Positions 7,276 through 15,859 of a DNA stretch of 29,547 nt are shown here, in pieces. Position 1 is the first letter of the stretch. Each line of letters starts with the position of its first letter. This DNA comes from a virus. The DNA lies in IMG/VR virus record IMGVR_UViG_3300022865_000022, positions 1 through 29,547 of that record; one strand, given 5' to 3'. The notes below the pieces were generated by a model. That model was not told where the DNA came from. It was given only the letters and a program-made list of their open reading frames with translations, and ran no database searches. The position numbers were made by a program, and so were the translations under genes.

Positions 7276-8105
7276 TGGCTATGACACTAGATAAACTATT
7301 TAACTTTGATGAGCAGACGCTAGCTCGTCAGGTTATGAATGAGAAAAGGTATGCTCAACAAGCTGCTAGTGATGCCTCAGGATGGGGTGGGACAGTAGCA
7401 GGGTTTAGTAGACTAACAGATAACGTAATAGGACCTGGTGGTATGCTAGGTGCTAAAGATCCTATTCTTGAAGAGAAGGCTTTAGTAGAGACTGCTTTTG
7501 CTAATGCTCAGAATAACTTAACTCCAGAAGAGTTAGCTGATCCGACTATACTATATACTAAGATGTTAGGAGAACTACAGAATGTAGGTGCTTCATCCAA
7601 GTATACTATGGGCTTATCCAAAATGATAGAAGAGCAAAAGAATGAGTTATTAACTGCAGAAGGTAATGCTGCTTATAAACAGTTGACAGTACAGAATGCA
7701 AAGGCACAGGCAACACAAACCCAAGATTTAAAAGAGAGAACCTTGTCAGCTAAGAAAGAGGCAGAATTTAATAAGTACTTTAACAAGGTAGGTCTAAGTG
7801 GTGATAGAGAGTTGACTCAGTATATTGAATCAGACTTCCCTGGTATTGGTGGTGATGCTAAAACTAGGTTATTTAATCAATTAAAAACAGAGGCTTCTGA
7901 AGAATATCGTAATGGTAATATGACAGCTCAAGAAGCTATTGCTAAAGTATCTAGTACTGCAAAAGAAAGGTTTGACTTTAAAGATGCTCCTTGGTATACA
8001 TTAGGTACAACTAGTGATACAATAACACCTAAAGTTCCTGAAAGCCCTACTAGTTCTAGTATGTCTAAAGATAAGTTAGATGAGTTGTTAAATCTATATA
8101 AATAA
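7275..8105 (+). CDS. Ejection (internal virion) protein 2
   Basis: A 276-aa protein starting MAMTLDKLFNFDEQTLARQV; the ATG overlaps the previous TAA by one base. It is mainly helical, with a long coiled-coil-like central part (KMIEEQKNELLTAEGNAAYK, AQATQTQDLKERTLSAKKE) and a flexible Ser/Thr/Pro tail. This fits the second internal virion protein of T7-like phages (gp15 position), which forms part of the trans-envelope channel. No enzymatic motif is seen. Confidence 0.5.
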   Translation: MAMTLDKLFNFDEQTLARQVMNEKRYAQQAASDASGWGGTVAGFSRLTDNVIGPGGMLGAKDPILEEKALVETAFANAQNNLTPEELADPTILYTKMLGELQNVGASSKYTMGLSKMIEEQKNELLTAEGNAAYKQLTVQNAKAQATQTQDLKERTLSAKKEAEFNKYFNKVGLSGDRELTQYIESDFPGIGGDAKTRLFNQLKTEASEEYRNGNMTAQEAIAKVSSTAKERFDFKDAPWYTLGTTSDTITPKVPESPTSSSMSKDKLDELLNLYK

Positions 8106-8115
8106 GGATTAATAA

Positions 8116-11100
8116 ATGGCAGTTAGTATTGAACAACTAACCAATATGTTAGGTAAAGCTCATACTGCTGGTAATGTAGAACATGCTACCTTACTTGCTA
8201 ATGAGATACGAAACTTCACTCCTCCTGGAATTACTCAAGAACAGAAGGATGAAGCTGGCGTTGAGAACCTAGACTATGTTGGATTACCTGCACGTATATT
8301 AGCACAGCCTCTCTATGAGGGTGGTGTTGTTGCTAATGTAATAGCTAATACTCCTGAGTTTATAGGTAGAGCAGAGACACAACTTTTCCATACTACTCAA
8401 TATTACCTAGAAGGTAATAATAAAGATGGTCTTGAAATGCAGTACTCTAAACAAGCTGCAGGTGGTCTAGCAGATAAGATTAGAAAGTTACAAGGAGAAG
8501 GTAAAGAGATTCCTGAAAGGCTAGTAAGTGATTTTAAACACTATGATGCTATTGCAAGAGAAGGAATATCTATAGCCCAAGCATCTGAAAGATCTAAGAT
8601 AACAACTGATGAGATAGTAGAAGAGTACTTAACAAAGGGAGCTATAGCTGACAACGTTGTTAATCTAGCTCTTGATACATTCTTACCAGAAGACTCCGAA
8701 ACAAAAGAAAAGGCTCTCGCCTCAATAGAATCTTTTAAACAATCCATAGCAGAAAATGATATTATTCCTTCAGAGAACACTTTAATGAGTGAATCAGGAC
8801 TAGGAAATGCCTTAAAAGCCTTTGGTAAGGTTATCGAACTTGGTTCAGAAGGACTACAATTAGTAGGTGTACCTAAGGATGATGCAGATCAGATAGCTGC
8901 ACTAGTCTCTCTTAAAGCTGCTCCTGCATTTACTAAGGTTGTAGCAGTTGCTAAGAGTAGAGTAGGATATACTGATGCTGTAAACAAAGTATATGGTGAT
9001 ATACTAAGAGTTCCATTACTTAAGTCAGATAAGAAGAAAGCAGAACAGGCAGTAGGGAAACTACAAACAGACCTTAATGCTTTTAAAGAAAGAAACAAGG
9101 ATGAGGCTAGGTTTAAGATGTTCCCTGATGCTTATAACCAAAGAGTAGGTGAAGCAAGTAAAGTTATTAAAGAAGCTACTGAAACATTTAATATGCAACA
9201 GTATAACTTCATGGGTGGACAGAAAGCAGGTAGTGCTCTTATGCCTGACTTTGCAGAAGCTACATTACTGGATTTATATGAATATCAAAAGGAATCAGCT
9301 ACAGGTATTGTCTCTAAAAAGGGTTCCATAAGGAAGCCATTACTTAGCTTAGAGAATACTAAAGAAGGTTTAGAAGGATTTAGAGAGATCACTGCTAAGG
9401 TAGCAGGTGGAGATAAGAAGGTTGACATGACTACTGGTGGTAATATCTTCATGAGAATGCAGAATCTCTTTGGTAAAGTTAATGGGTTTACTAAGTCAAG
9501 ACAGATGGTACAGAAGACAATAGATCAGTATAATCAAGTAGTTGACGTACTAGAAGGAACTGCTCCGAAGAATACTAAACTTACTAAAGAACAGACATTG
9601 TTAAAACAGTTCTTTGAAGAGATGCAAAAAGAAGATTTATACTTAACTAAGAAACTACAGAAAGAGGGTTTAATAGATCCTTTAATAAAGACAGAAACTA
9701 ACTTCTTTCCTAGGAAGTTTGTACAAGGTAAAAGAACTTGGCAAGAGAACATCTTTGGTGATAGATTTAGAATTAACTTAGGTGATAGAGCACCAAGAGA
9801 ACTTTCTCCTGTTGCTGATAGAGTACATTTCAAACTAGAGGGTAAGAATAAGAAGAGTCCTATCTTTATTACTTTATCTGAATCGAAACAAATTAACCCT
9901 AGGACAGGTCTTCCAGGTACTCCTATAGTTACTGTAAACTTTAGAACAGCTAGTGGTAAGAAAGGGTCAGTACTACCTAATAAGGATGGTACTATCTATG
10001 AGAAGATGGCTCATGAACTAACTGAAAGAGCTGCTAAACTAAATGATGGTAAAGGGTTACAAAGAACTGGAGAGATACTAGAAGGATTATCTCCTGAGTT
10101 ATCAACAATCACTAAGACATTCGGTAAATTAGAAATGAAGAATGTTAAACGAAAAGAGTTTGAACAAGTCTATACTAGAGAGTTAGTAACTGATCCATTA
10201 GTATCTCTAATTGAGTCTGTTAATATAAAGAGACAACTACTTAGGGAAAACATATATGCTAGAGACCTAGCTAAGAGTGCCTTTGGTGAAAGAAATGTAC
10301 AGATAGGAGATAAATTAGCAAAGGCTAATGATAAAGCATATGATCCTAGATACCCCGATAGGAACGTTGCTAAGTCCTCTAGTGAGTTTGATAGAAATCT
10401 AGGTAAGGATGTATCACCTAATCAATTAAGAGGCAGAGTAAACAATCCTGCATTGCCTGGACTAGATGGTAAGAGACTATCTAAACGAGCAGCAGATATT
10501 ATAGAAGATAACTTTAAAGAATATAAGAAAGGAGTATTATCTAAGATATCAGATGCTTTAGTTAAGAACATGATGCTAAACCCTATACCTCATATGCACA
10601 ATGAGTTAATTCATTACTACTCTACTAAGGGATTCCTTGGAGCTATGGGTAAGGATGGAGTTAAGAACTTTGCAGCAGACCAGAGGTGGGCGATGGAACA
10701 AGTCTTTAATAGAACTCCTGAGTATTTAGATATGTTAAGATCAGGTAGATCACAGATGAGCCTTAATGTTATTAATTCTAGGAATATAGATGCTGTACTA
10801 CAACAGTCTACTAGAACATTGATGGGTGATAAGGCTACTAAGAAGTGGTATGATGGAGTTAGTAAAGGGTTATATAGTGCTTCTAAAGGGTACTCACATA
10901 TCTCAGACTTTGCTCAGTACTCTATGTGGACTACTCGTGATATTGCTTATATGGCTCTTGTCAAGCAAAAGATGAGACAACAAGGGATTAATATATCAGA
11001 GGCATCTAAACAAGTAGAACTACACATGCCTACTTATAGACTACCAGAGACAGTAGGTCCAGAACAGATACTAGGTTATAAAGTAACAAGAGCAGTCTCT

Positions 11101-11871
11101 AAGTTCTTACAGAATCCAGAATTAGTTATCTTTGCTAGGTATAAACATGGTATGTTATCATCAGGAATGAATACTGCTAAGGATCTAGCATCAGGTCTTG
11201 ATCCTGTATTAAGTAGATTAGGTAAACCAGGAAGAGCAGTAGCCGAGGGCATTGGTTATAAGGATATTTCTGTAGGTAGGTCTAAACGTAAACAGTTTGC
11301 AGATGGACTAGATTCAGGGATGGCATTATCTTCTGCTTGGTTTGTTTTCTATCCTATGCTTGATTCACTGTATACAGAACTCTTTGATGGTGATGAGGTT
11401 AAGGCTAGAAGAGCAGGTATCTTACACATACTAGAGACAGCTAAAGGTGTTGCTCATCAAGAAAAAGAGATAGGTCAGTTAAGACAAGTACTATTAACTA
11501 TTAACCCTGCTTTCTTATTAATGTATGAACTAGCAATGAATGAGACTATGTATAATGGACAAGAGATTTATAACTTAAATGATGCCTTTGGTACAGGTTC
11601 ATTAGCAGAATTTGGTAAGGATGTAGGAACTAAAGTAGTTCAATCTATACCTCAAGTTAGCACACTAGGTAACTCTACTGATGACTATGATGAATTAGAT
11701 ATGCAGAAGTTCTTAGGTAGACAGATCGATGCTAAGTTGAAAACAAGAAAACAACTAGATAGTCAAGCACAACGAAAAGCTAGACAGGATACGATCAATC
11801 TAAATAAAGCCCTAGAAGGTGGTTACTTAGAAGAGTATATAGAAGAATACTACGAGAATAATGACTTTTAA
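8116..11871 (+). CDS. Giant ejection (internal virion) protein 3, gp16-like
   Basis: A 1251-aa protein, close to the 1318 aa of T7 gp16, with AAGGA before ATG. It begins SIEQLTNMLGKAHTAGNVEH, a helical repeat-like motif (L-x-x-A-x-x-A-G-N-x-x-x-A) common at the N-termini of phage internal proteins. Much of the rest is helical and charged. Near the C-terminus are more hydrophobic stretches (ALSSAWFVFYPMLDSLY, QVLLTINPAFLLMYELAM) that may insert in a membrane. I see no lysozyme motif in it; a lysozyme-like motif occurs instead in the 290-aa protein at 27363. It should be injected with the DNA and extend the tail across the envelope. Confidence 0.6.
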   Translation: MAVSIEQLTNMLGKAHTAGNVEHATLLANEIRNFTPPGITQEQKDEAGVENLDYVGLPARILAQPLYEGGVVANVIANTPEFIGRAETQLFHTTQYYLEGNNKDGLEMQYSKQAAGGLADKIRKLQGEGKEIPERLVSDFKHYDAIAREGISIAQASERSKITTDEIVEEYLTKGAIADNVVNLALDTFLPEDSETKEKALASIESFKQSIAENDIIPSENTLMSESGLGNALKAFGKVIELGSEGLQLVGVPKDDADQIAALVSLKAAPAFTKVVAVAKSRVGYTDAVNKVYGDILRVPLLKSDKKKAEQAVGKLQTDLNAFKERNKDEARFKMFPDAYNQRVGEASKVIKEATETFNMQQYNFMGGQKAGSALMPDFAEATLLDLYEYQKESATGIVSKKGSIRKPLLSLENTKEGLEGFREITAKVAGGDKKVDMTTGGNIFMRMQNLFGKVNGFTKSRQMVQKTIDQYNQVVDVLEGTAPKNTKLTKEQTLLKQFFEEMQKEDLYLTKKLQKEGLIDPLIKTETNFFPRKFVQGKRTWQENIFGDRFRINLGDRAPRELSPVADRVHFKLEGKNKKSPIFITLSESKQINPRTGLPGTPIVTVNFRTASGKKGSVLPNKDGTIYEKMAHELTERAAKLNDGKGLQRTGEILEGLSPELSTITKTFGKLEMKNVKRKEFEQVYTRELVTDPLVSLIESVNIKRQLLRENIYARDLAKSAFGERNVQIGDKLAKANDKAYDPRYPDRNVAKSSSEFDRNLGKDVSPNQLRGRVNNPALPGLDGKRLSKRAADIIEDNFKEYKKGVLSKISDALVKNMMLNPIPHMHNELIHYYSTKGFLGAMGKDGVKNFAADQRWAMEQVFNRTPEYLDMLRSGRSQMSLNVINSRNIDAVLQQSTRTLMGDKATKKWYDGVSKGLYSASKGYSHISDFAQYSMWTTRDIAYMALVKQKMRQQGINISEASKQVELHMPTYRLPETVGPEQILGYKVTRAVSKFLQNPELVIFARYKHGMLSSGMNTAKDLASGLDPVLSRLGKPGRAVAEGIGYKDISVGRSKRKQFADGLDSGMALSSAWFVFYPMLDSLYTELFDGDEVKARRAGILHILETAKGVAHQEKEIGQLRQVLLTINPAFLLMYELAMNETMYNGQEIYNLNDAFGTGSLAEFGKDVGTKVVQSIPQVSTLGNSTDDYDELDMQKFLGRQIDAKLKTRKQLDSQAQRKARQDTINLNKALEGGYLEEYIEEYYENNDF

Positions 11872-12039
11872 TTAAGAGCCTGAGAATTCAGGACCACCTA
11901 CATAGTATGTTGGTACTCTTTCTTTCTTAGGTTTCTTCTTCTCTCTTCTTTGTTTATCTTTACTACCCATATCTAGCTCCTTAAATTGGTTATTGTTAGG
12001 TTTAGAATTAAGTATACTATCCCACATGTTATCTATCAT
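11872..12039 (-). CDS. Small basic protein coupled to RNR
   Basis: A 55-aa ORF whose ATG (12037-12039) overlaps the RNR stop as ATGA. The N-terminal part is MIDNMWDSILNSKPNNNQFK. The C-terminal part is very basic (KDKQRREKKKPKKERVP) and ends YYVGGPEFSGS. AAGGAG lies inside the ORF, 6 nt before a second in-frame ATG at 11970. A 32-aa form starting MGSKDKQRREKK is therefore also possible and may be the main product. The stop codon directly abuts that of the converging late gene. Unknown function; not covered by longer-ORF searches. Confidence 0.5.
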   Translation of the reverse strand: MIDNMWDSILNSKPNNNQFKELDMGSKDKQRREKKKPKKERVPTYYVGGPEFSGS

Positions 12040-13895
12040 ATCTCACATCCTCCAGCAGTACACGCTAATGTCTGTGCACCTTCAGTGTTATCATCTTCCT
12101 CTAAGAATGTACTCCAATCAATGTTCTGTGGAGTTGTCTTCTTAAGAGAATCATATTCTTCTTTAGTACAGTCTTGGTATGGTGCTTGTACATAACTGTG
12201 ATCACTGTAAGGTAAGAAACTAATACCACTGATCTCATCAAAGTACTTCCATACCCATGCCCCTACATCCATCCATTCTGTATCTTTAACTGATATAGTA
12301 ACGGAAGGTTTATGTTCACACCAATGACGTTGGTATATTAACCAGTTCTCTAACTGCTCTAAGGCAGTCATGTCATTACGTGTTATAGCTCCTTTAGGTG
12401 CCTTGATAGGGAAACTAAATACTGCAGTACTATCAGGTCTGTACTGTTCATCCTCTACCTTAACACCTTGCTCTGTCAAGAATTTAGTAATAGGATCTTT
12501 CTTATCCATACGGATTGTTCTTATATAGTAGTTGTTATGACGAGCATGTATGCCGCTAGCACTATTAACAAGCTGAGACACAGTCCCAGAAGGTTTAACA
12601 CATGTAATACTTGCTGATCGTGGGATGTCAAGTTTGTCTGCGTATTTGTGATTGGTTCTTCTAGCATAATCTCGTAACTCCTCTAGTAGTTTAGGATCAG
12701 GATGAGCTGTTATCTCAGCATCCATGATACCTGTTAATGATACACCTAATAACCTTTCCTCTGATGTATTAGCTTTCCACTCTGCTGATAAGAATTTAAA
12801 GTCTGTTAGGTTACTCTGTAATGTACCCAGTATAGTAGCTAAACGTACTTTATTACTTAAACTTTCTACTGTATCTCCTTGTCTTACAACAACTTCTGTT
12901 AAGTTACAGAACTGTTTATCACGGAGGATAATCTCACTACAAGGGTTAGTACCATAGGATAATGTTTTATCTCTACCTTGTTTCGCTGCTTGAACTTGTG
13001 CAGCAACTCTATTAAAGATACCACGTTCACCTGATTTAGATTTAACTAGGGATATCCATTCTTCCATGAATGTTTCCATGTCTGGTTTTTCTGTATAAGC
13101 AACTGAGTTATTAGCTAATCCTCTGTATGCGAAATCATTGTACCAGGCACCCATTTTAGCCTCTCTCATGCGTTTATCTGTTAAGTTTGATAGAGAGATA
13201 AGGGCTGACCTTCTAACGCCTCCTACGACCACTATTTCACCTACCATACAGATGATATCATGTACCTCTAATGAGGTTAATTTACGTCCTTTAGCATGAC
13301 CAAAGGTTTCAATAACAAACTCAAACAATCTCTTAAGAGGTTCAGGTCCACTAGCTCTACCACCAAAGGTCTTAAGTCTAGCCCCTGCAGGACGTACGTT
13401 AGTATAGTCGACAGTAGGTATATCACCTTCCCACAGACTAGATAGCAACTTCTTAAAGGCTTTAGCCCATCCTAGTTTACTATCACCAACAACTATTACA
13501 TCATCACACTGTGTTAGCTCTTCTGGTATTCCAGGTAGTTTAGCAATCTCTTGACGTTCACATGAGAATCCTACCCCAGTACCATTCATTAGAATGTATA
13601 AGGTCTCACTGAATGCTCGTTTATTATTAATAGCTAGGTAACTACAGTTATAAGCAGCAATGTTATCTCTATCACAGGCTTCGCCTGCTGACATCATCAG
13701 TCTCATTGATGGCATAACCTCTAGGTTGACTACAGCTTCTCTAATCTCTGATAGTTCTTTGTCAATCCCTTTGTTCTTAGACTTAAGGTAAGTAACCATT
13801 CTATCAACAGTTTCTTCCCATGTCTCTCTTCTATTTAGTTCAGGTATATATCTTGCATAGCGTGATGATGCTATGACACTCTGGTACACGTCCAT
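12036..13895 (-). CDS. Adenosylcobalamin-dependent ribonucleoside-triphosphate reductase (class II RNR)
   Basis: A 619-aa protein that reduces ribonucleotides to deoxyribonucleotides using a B12-derived thiyl radical, supplying DNA precursors. Seen: YNCSY (C84), NPCSE at 317-321 (C319, radical-bearing position, and E321), FCNLTEV with C330 (the reducible partner of C84), PSGTVSQLVNSASG phosphate-binding region, and a C-terminal C612-x4-C617 pair as swinging thiols. This matches the Lactobacillus leichmannii RTPR layout (739 aa there), so it is a compact monomeric form. There is no NrdB-like partner and no activase, as expected for class II. The host must supply cobalamin and a thioredoxin-type reductant. 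AAGGA precedes ATG. It is the largest gene of the block, near its 3' end. Confidence 0.9.
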   Translation of the reverse strand: MDVYQSVIASSRYARYIPELNRRETWEETVDRMVTYLKSKNKGIDKELSEIREAVVNLEVMPSMRLMMSAGEACDRDNIAAYNCSYLAINNKRAFSETLYILMNGTGVGFSCERQEIAKLPGIPEELTQCDDVIVVGDSKLGWAKAFKKLLSSLWEGDIPTVDYTNVRPAGARLKTFGGRASGPEPLKRLFEFVIETFGHAKGRKLTSLEVHDIICMVGEIVVVGGVRRSALISLSNLTDKRMREAKMGAWYNDFAYRGLANNSVAYTEKPDMETFMEEWISLVKSKSGERGIFNRVAAQVQAAKQGRDKTLSYGTNPCSEIILRDKQFCNLTEVVVRQGDTVESLSNKVRLATILGTLQSNLTDFKFLSAEWKANTSEERLLGVSLTGIMDAEITAHPDPKLLEELRDYARRTNHKYADKLDIPRSASITCVKPSGTVSQLVNSASGIHARHNNYYIRTIRMDKKDPITKFLTEQGVKVEDEQYRPDSTAVFSFPIKAPKGAITRNDMTALEQLENWLIYQRHWCEHKPSVTISVKDTEWMDVGAWVWKYFDEISGISFLPYSDHSYVQAPYQDCTKEEYDSLKKTTPQNIDWSTFLEEDDNTEGAQTLACTAGGCEI

Positions 13896-13904
13896 AATTA
13901 TCCT

Positions 13905-14084
13905 TTAATTTATATCCGATTGCTTAGAATCATCTAAGTCAATGGAGAGTTCTTCTTGTTTATATTCTATCTTGTCTTGGAATTTATTAACAATATCTTC
14001 TGATGATATATCTAGCACTTCAAGTAGTGTTATCTCATCTAATTTAGTTAATTCTTCACACAGTTCGTTAAAAGTTAGTGCCAT
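13905..14084 (-). CDS. Conserved small acidic protein
   Basis: A 59-aa protein starting MALTFNELCEELTKLDEITL, continuing LEVLDISSEDIVNKFQDKI and ending in an acidic tail (DLDDSKQSDIN). The start at 14084 is chosen because GGAAGG precedes it and the upstream 29 codons overlap the previous gene. Small proteins of this type (TLLE-x-LDI-x-S-E-x-x-V-x-x-F-Q-D-x-I) recur in marine phages, from memory; their function is unknown. It lies just ahead of RNR. Confidence 0.6.
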   Translation of the reverse strand: MALTFNELCEELTKLDEITLLEVLDISSEDIVNKFQDKIEYKQEELSIDLDDSKQSDIN

Positions 14085-14085
14085 G

Positions 14086-14304
14086 TTATGACCGACCTTC
14101 CATGATAAGTTCCTTTTTAATTGTGTCTTCTGGAAGATTAGCATATTCTTCAAGTATACAACGTGATCCAACCATCTCTGAATGATGTAGTTTTACATAG
14201 GCATATGCCTGTTGGCATGATTGAAAGTGTCCAACGTACTGATAATAATCTACAGGAAAGTTGATGAATGTTATTGTCATTACAAATACAAAGGTTGTTA
14301 TCAT
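14086..14304 (-). CDS. Small putative secreted protein
   Basis: A 72-aa ORF starting MITTFVFVMTITFINFPVDY. The N-terminal hydrophobic stretch is short and lacks an early positive charge, so it may be a weak signal peptide or an anchor. The rest contains CQQAYAYVKLHHSEM and GSRCILEEYANLPED with two cysteines. The ATG overlaps the preceding stop (ATGA). Unknown function. Confidence 0.45.
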   Translation of the reverse strand: MITTFVFVMTITFINFPVDYYQYVGHFQSCQQAYAYVKLHHSEMVGSRCILEEYANLPEDTIKKELIMEGRS

Positions 14305-14447
14305 TCTTTCTTTTCCTTTACACAGATACCTACCATAGCATAGCTACCCATTGATGATTCTGTTCCACACCACCATTGTTTATTATGCCAGATCCTAGCA
14401 GGCTCACTACACTTGTTACAGACTCTTTCAGTTTTAAGTTTTATCAT
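14301..14447 (-). CDS. Small zinc-ribbon-like protein
   Basis: A 48-aa ORF. VCNKCSEPARIWHNKQWWCG contains CxxC plus a third Cys, and a fourth is in VGICVKEKKE, giving a possible four-Cys zinc site. Its start overlaps the end of the DUF3310 gene by 14 nt, and its TGA overlaps the next ATG, so coupling is likely. Unknown function. Confidence 0.5.
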   Translation of the reverse strand: MIKLKTERVCNKCSEPARIWHNKQWWCGTESSMGSYAMVGICVKEKKE

Positions 14448-14670
14448 TTTTAATATCTTTTAACAGTTCAAGATAATGTATTGCTTTGTCAAGATCCTGA
14501 ATCCCATTCTTATCTCTCCATCTTAGTACATACTTAATCACATTACCTTCAATGAATGGAATGTTATTCTTTGTTATGAACTCTATAGGTTCAATAGCAT
14601 ATTTCCTATAGTGATCACCACCTATTTGTTTATCTTTAGCTACTTTAGCTCTTATTATACTGTTCTTCAT
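14434..14670 (-). CDS. DUF3310 family protein
   Basis: A 78-aa protein with the DUF3310 signature: QIGGDHYRKYAIEPIEFI, then NVIKYVLRWRDKNGIQDLDK and AIHYLELLKD. Members occur in many phages; T7 gp1.7, a nucleotide-kinase activity, contains a related region, but whether this short form has that activity is not known. A promoter lies so close upstream that the predicted transcript start falls at or within a few bases of the ATG, and I see no Shine-Dalgarno sequence. It is the first gene of a promoter-proximal cluster leading to RNR, which supports a nucleotide-metabolism role (inference). Confidence 0.8.
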   Translation of the reverse strand: MKNSIIRAKVAKDKQIGGDHYRKYAIEPIEFITKNNIPFIEGNVIKYVLRWRDKNGIQDLDKAIHYLELLKDIKNDKT

Positions 14671-14676
14671 ATTAAT

Positions 14677-14705
14677 AGTATAGCATATTTTACAGAGAAA
14701 GTCAA
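14677..14705 (-). promoter_or_regulatory. Sigma70-type promoter before the DUF3310-RNR cluster
   Basis: On the minus strand, TTGACT (14705-14700) and TATACT (14682-14677) are separated by exactly 17 bases. TATGC directly before the -10 gives an extended-type TGn element. The predicted start is near 14670, i.e. at the ATG of the DUF3310 gene. The whole element is very similar, spacer included, to the promoter at 26173-26201. Confidence 0.75.
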
Positions 14706-14706
14706 G

Positions 14707-15474
14707 CTATTTACCATACTTTCTTTTCAAGTAGTGTAATGGTACTGCACATTCATCGAATGATCCATTCACTACGTTGTGTAACATATACAATCCTCTC
14801 CAGTGTTGGTTAGTCTGATGTGATAAGTAGTCTTCATCATGTATGTAACAGCTACCACTGATGATAGCAGTCATCTGATCACCTACTGCGTTCTGTCCAT
14901 AGGCGATTGAGTGCCCTTGTTGATGTCCTGCTACACAACTCATGTGTTTCTTAGTTAAGAGTGCGTTAGCAGAGGTTACAGGTCTACCCATGACACCACT
15001 AGCAAAGTAATGAGAGTAAGCAACACCATCTATCTCTGTAACTTCCAGGAAAGGTATAACATCCCATCCTGCTGCTTCATACTGTAAGTCATCAAATGAT
15101 ATAAGACCATCTAACTTCCTATCATACTCAATTGCTGTCTTGATACGCTGCTCATGGTTACCCATAGTCAGTACCATCTTAGGTTTATACTGTTTCTTCT
15201 TAGCCTTTAATAGCCTCTTGTTGAGAGCCCTCATTGGAGCTAACAATGTATCCATACCCTTAACTGCTGCACGTACATCTGCTTGGTATGTCCTTCCTTC
15301 GAATGACTTCTTTCCTATATCATAGCTTGATAAGCTAGGCATGTCAGCAAAGTCACCAATCATGATGATTACTTCAGGCTGCTTGTCTACTATGTATCTA
15401 CCTATCCATGACAGATAGGACAGGGATATCCCAGGCTTTACCTGAGTATCCCCAATCACTAAATGCTTTTTCAT
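14707..15474 (-). CDS. Calcineurin-like metallophosphoesterase
   Basis: A 255-aa protein with the full metallophosphoesterase motif set: GDTQ (D9), GDFAD (D41), GNHEQR (N106, H107), a metal-site histidine in YSHY (H155) and GHQQGH (H184, H188). The family hydrolyses phosphoester bonds using two metals. Phage members near DNA replication genes may act on nucleotides or nucleic acid ends, but the substrate here is unknown. AAGGAG precedes ATG. It follows endonuclease I by one base, so it belongs to the nuclease end of the replication operon. Confidence 0.85.
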   Translation of the reverse strand: MKKHLVIGDTQVKPGISLSYLSWIGRYIVDKQPEVIIMIGDFADMPSLSSYDIGKKSFEGRTYQADVRAAVKGMDTLLAPMRALNKRLLKAKKKQYKPKMVLTMGNHEQRIKTAIEYDRKLDGLISFDDLQYEAAGWDVIPFLEVTEIDGVAYSHYFASGVMGRPVTSANALLTKKHMSCVAGHQQGHSIAYGQNAVGDQMTAIISGSCYIHDEDYLSHQTNQHWRGLYMLHNVVNGSFDECAVPLHYLKRKYGK

Positions 15475-15475
15475 C

Positions 15476-15859
15476 TTAGTTCTCCTTGATCATATTCTTG
15501 TAAGCATCTATCCAGTTCTTCCTAAAGTCTAACCAAAGGAATCCTTCGTTAGTTGCCCATTGTCCATATGATGTTTTACTACGTTTAGTTATCTTATTAG
15601 ATGGATTCATGAATAAGAATATAATCAATACCTCTGGATTACATTCTTTAAACCATACCATCTTCTGTCTTGTTGCTAAGTCTAACTTACCCTTTGCTTC
15701 TATGTATACATTCTTTGCCATCTTAAAGTCAGGGTTATACTTCCTTCCCTTCTCTGGCTGTATGTATCCTATAACGTCAGGTTCATACGTTGTAGAGGGA
15801 AAGTTCTTCTTCAGTAGCTTCCATGCTGCCACTTCCAGTTTGCTTTTGAAGCGTATCAT
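15476..15859 (-). CDS. Endonuclease I (Holliday-junction resolvase, T7 gp3-like)
   Basis: A 127-aa protein (T7 gp3 is 149). It has the PD-(D/E)xK arrangement of endonuclease I: FKSKLE with E9, YNPDF with D44, and YIEAKG with E54 and K56, followed by a basic helix and WLDFRKNW. It should dimerise and cut branched DNA, debranching replication and recombination intermediates before packaging and degrading host DNA. The start at 15859 retains the essential E9, so the 77-nt overlap with the exonuclease gene in another frame is real coding overlap. Confidence 0.85.
   Translation of the reverse strand: MIRFKSKLEVAAWKLLKKNFPSTTYEPDVIGYIQPEKGRKYNPDFKMAKNVYIEAKGKLDLATRQKMVWFKECNPEVLIIFLFMNPSNKITKRSKTSYGQWATNEGFLWLDFRKNWIDAYKNMIKEN

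Noticed and set aside
11879-11892. Bidirectional terminator at the convergent boundary
   Set aside because: Only a 5-bp stem and no T-run on either strand.
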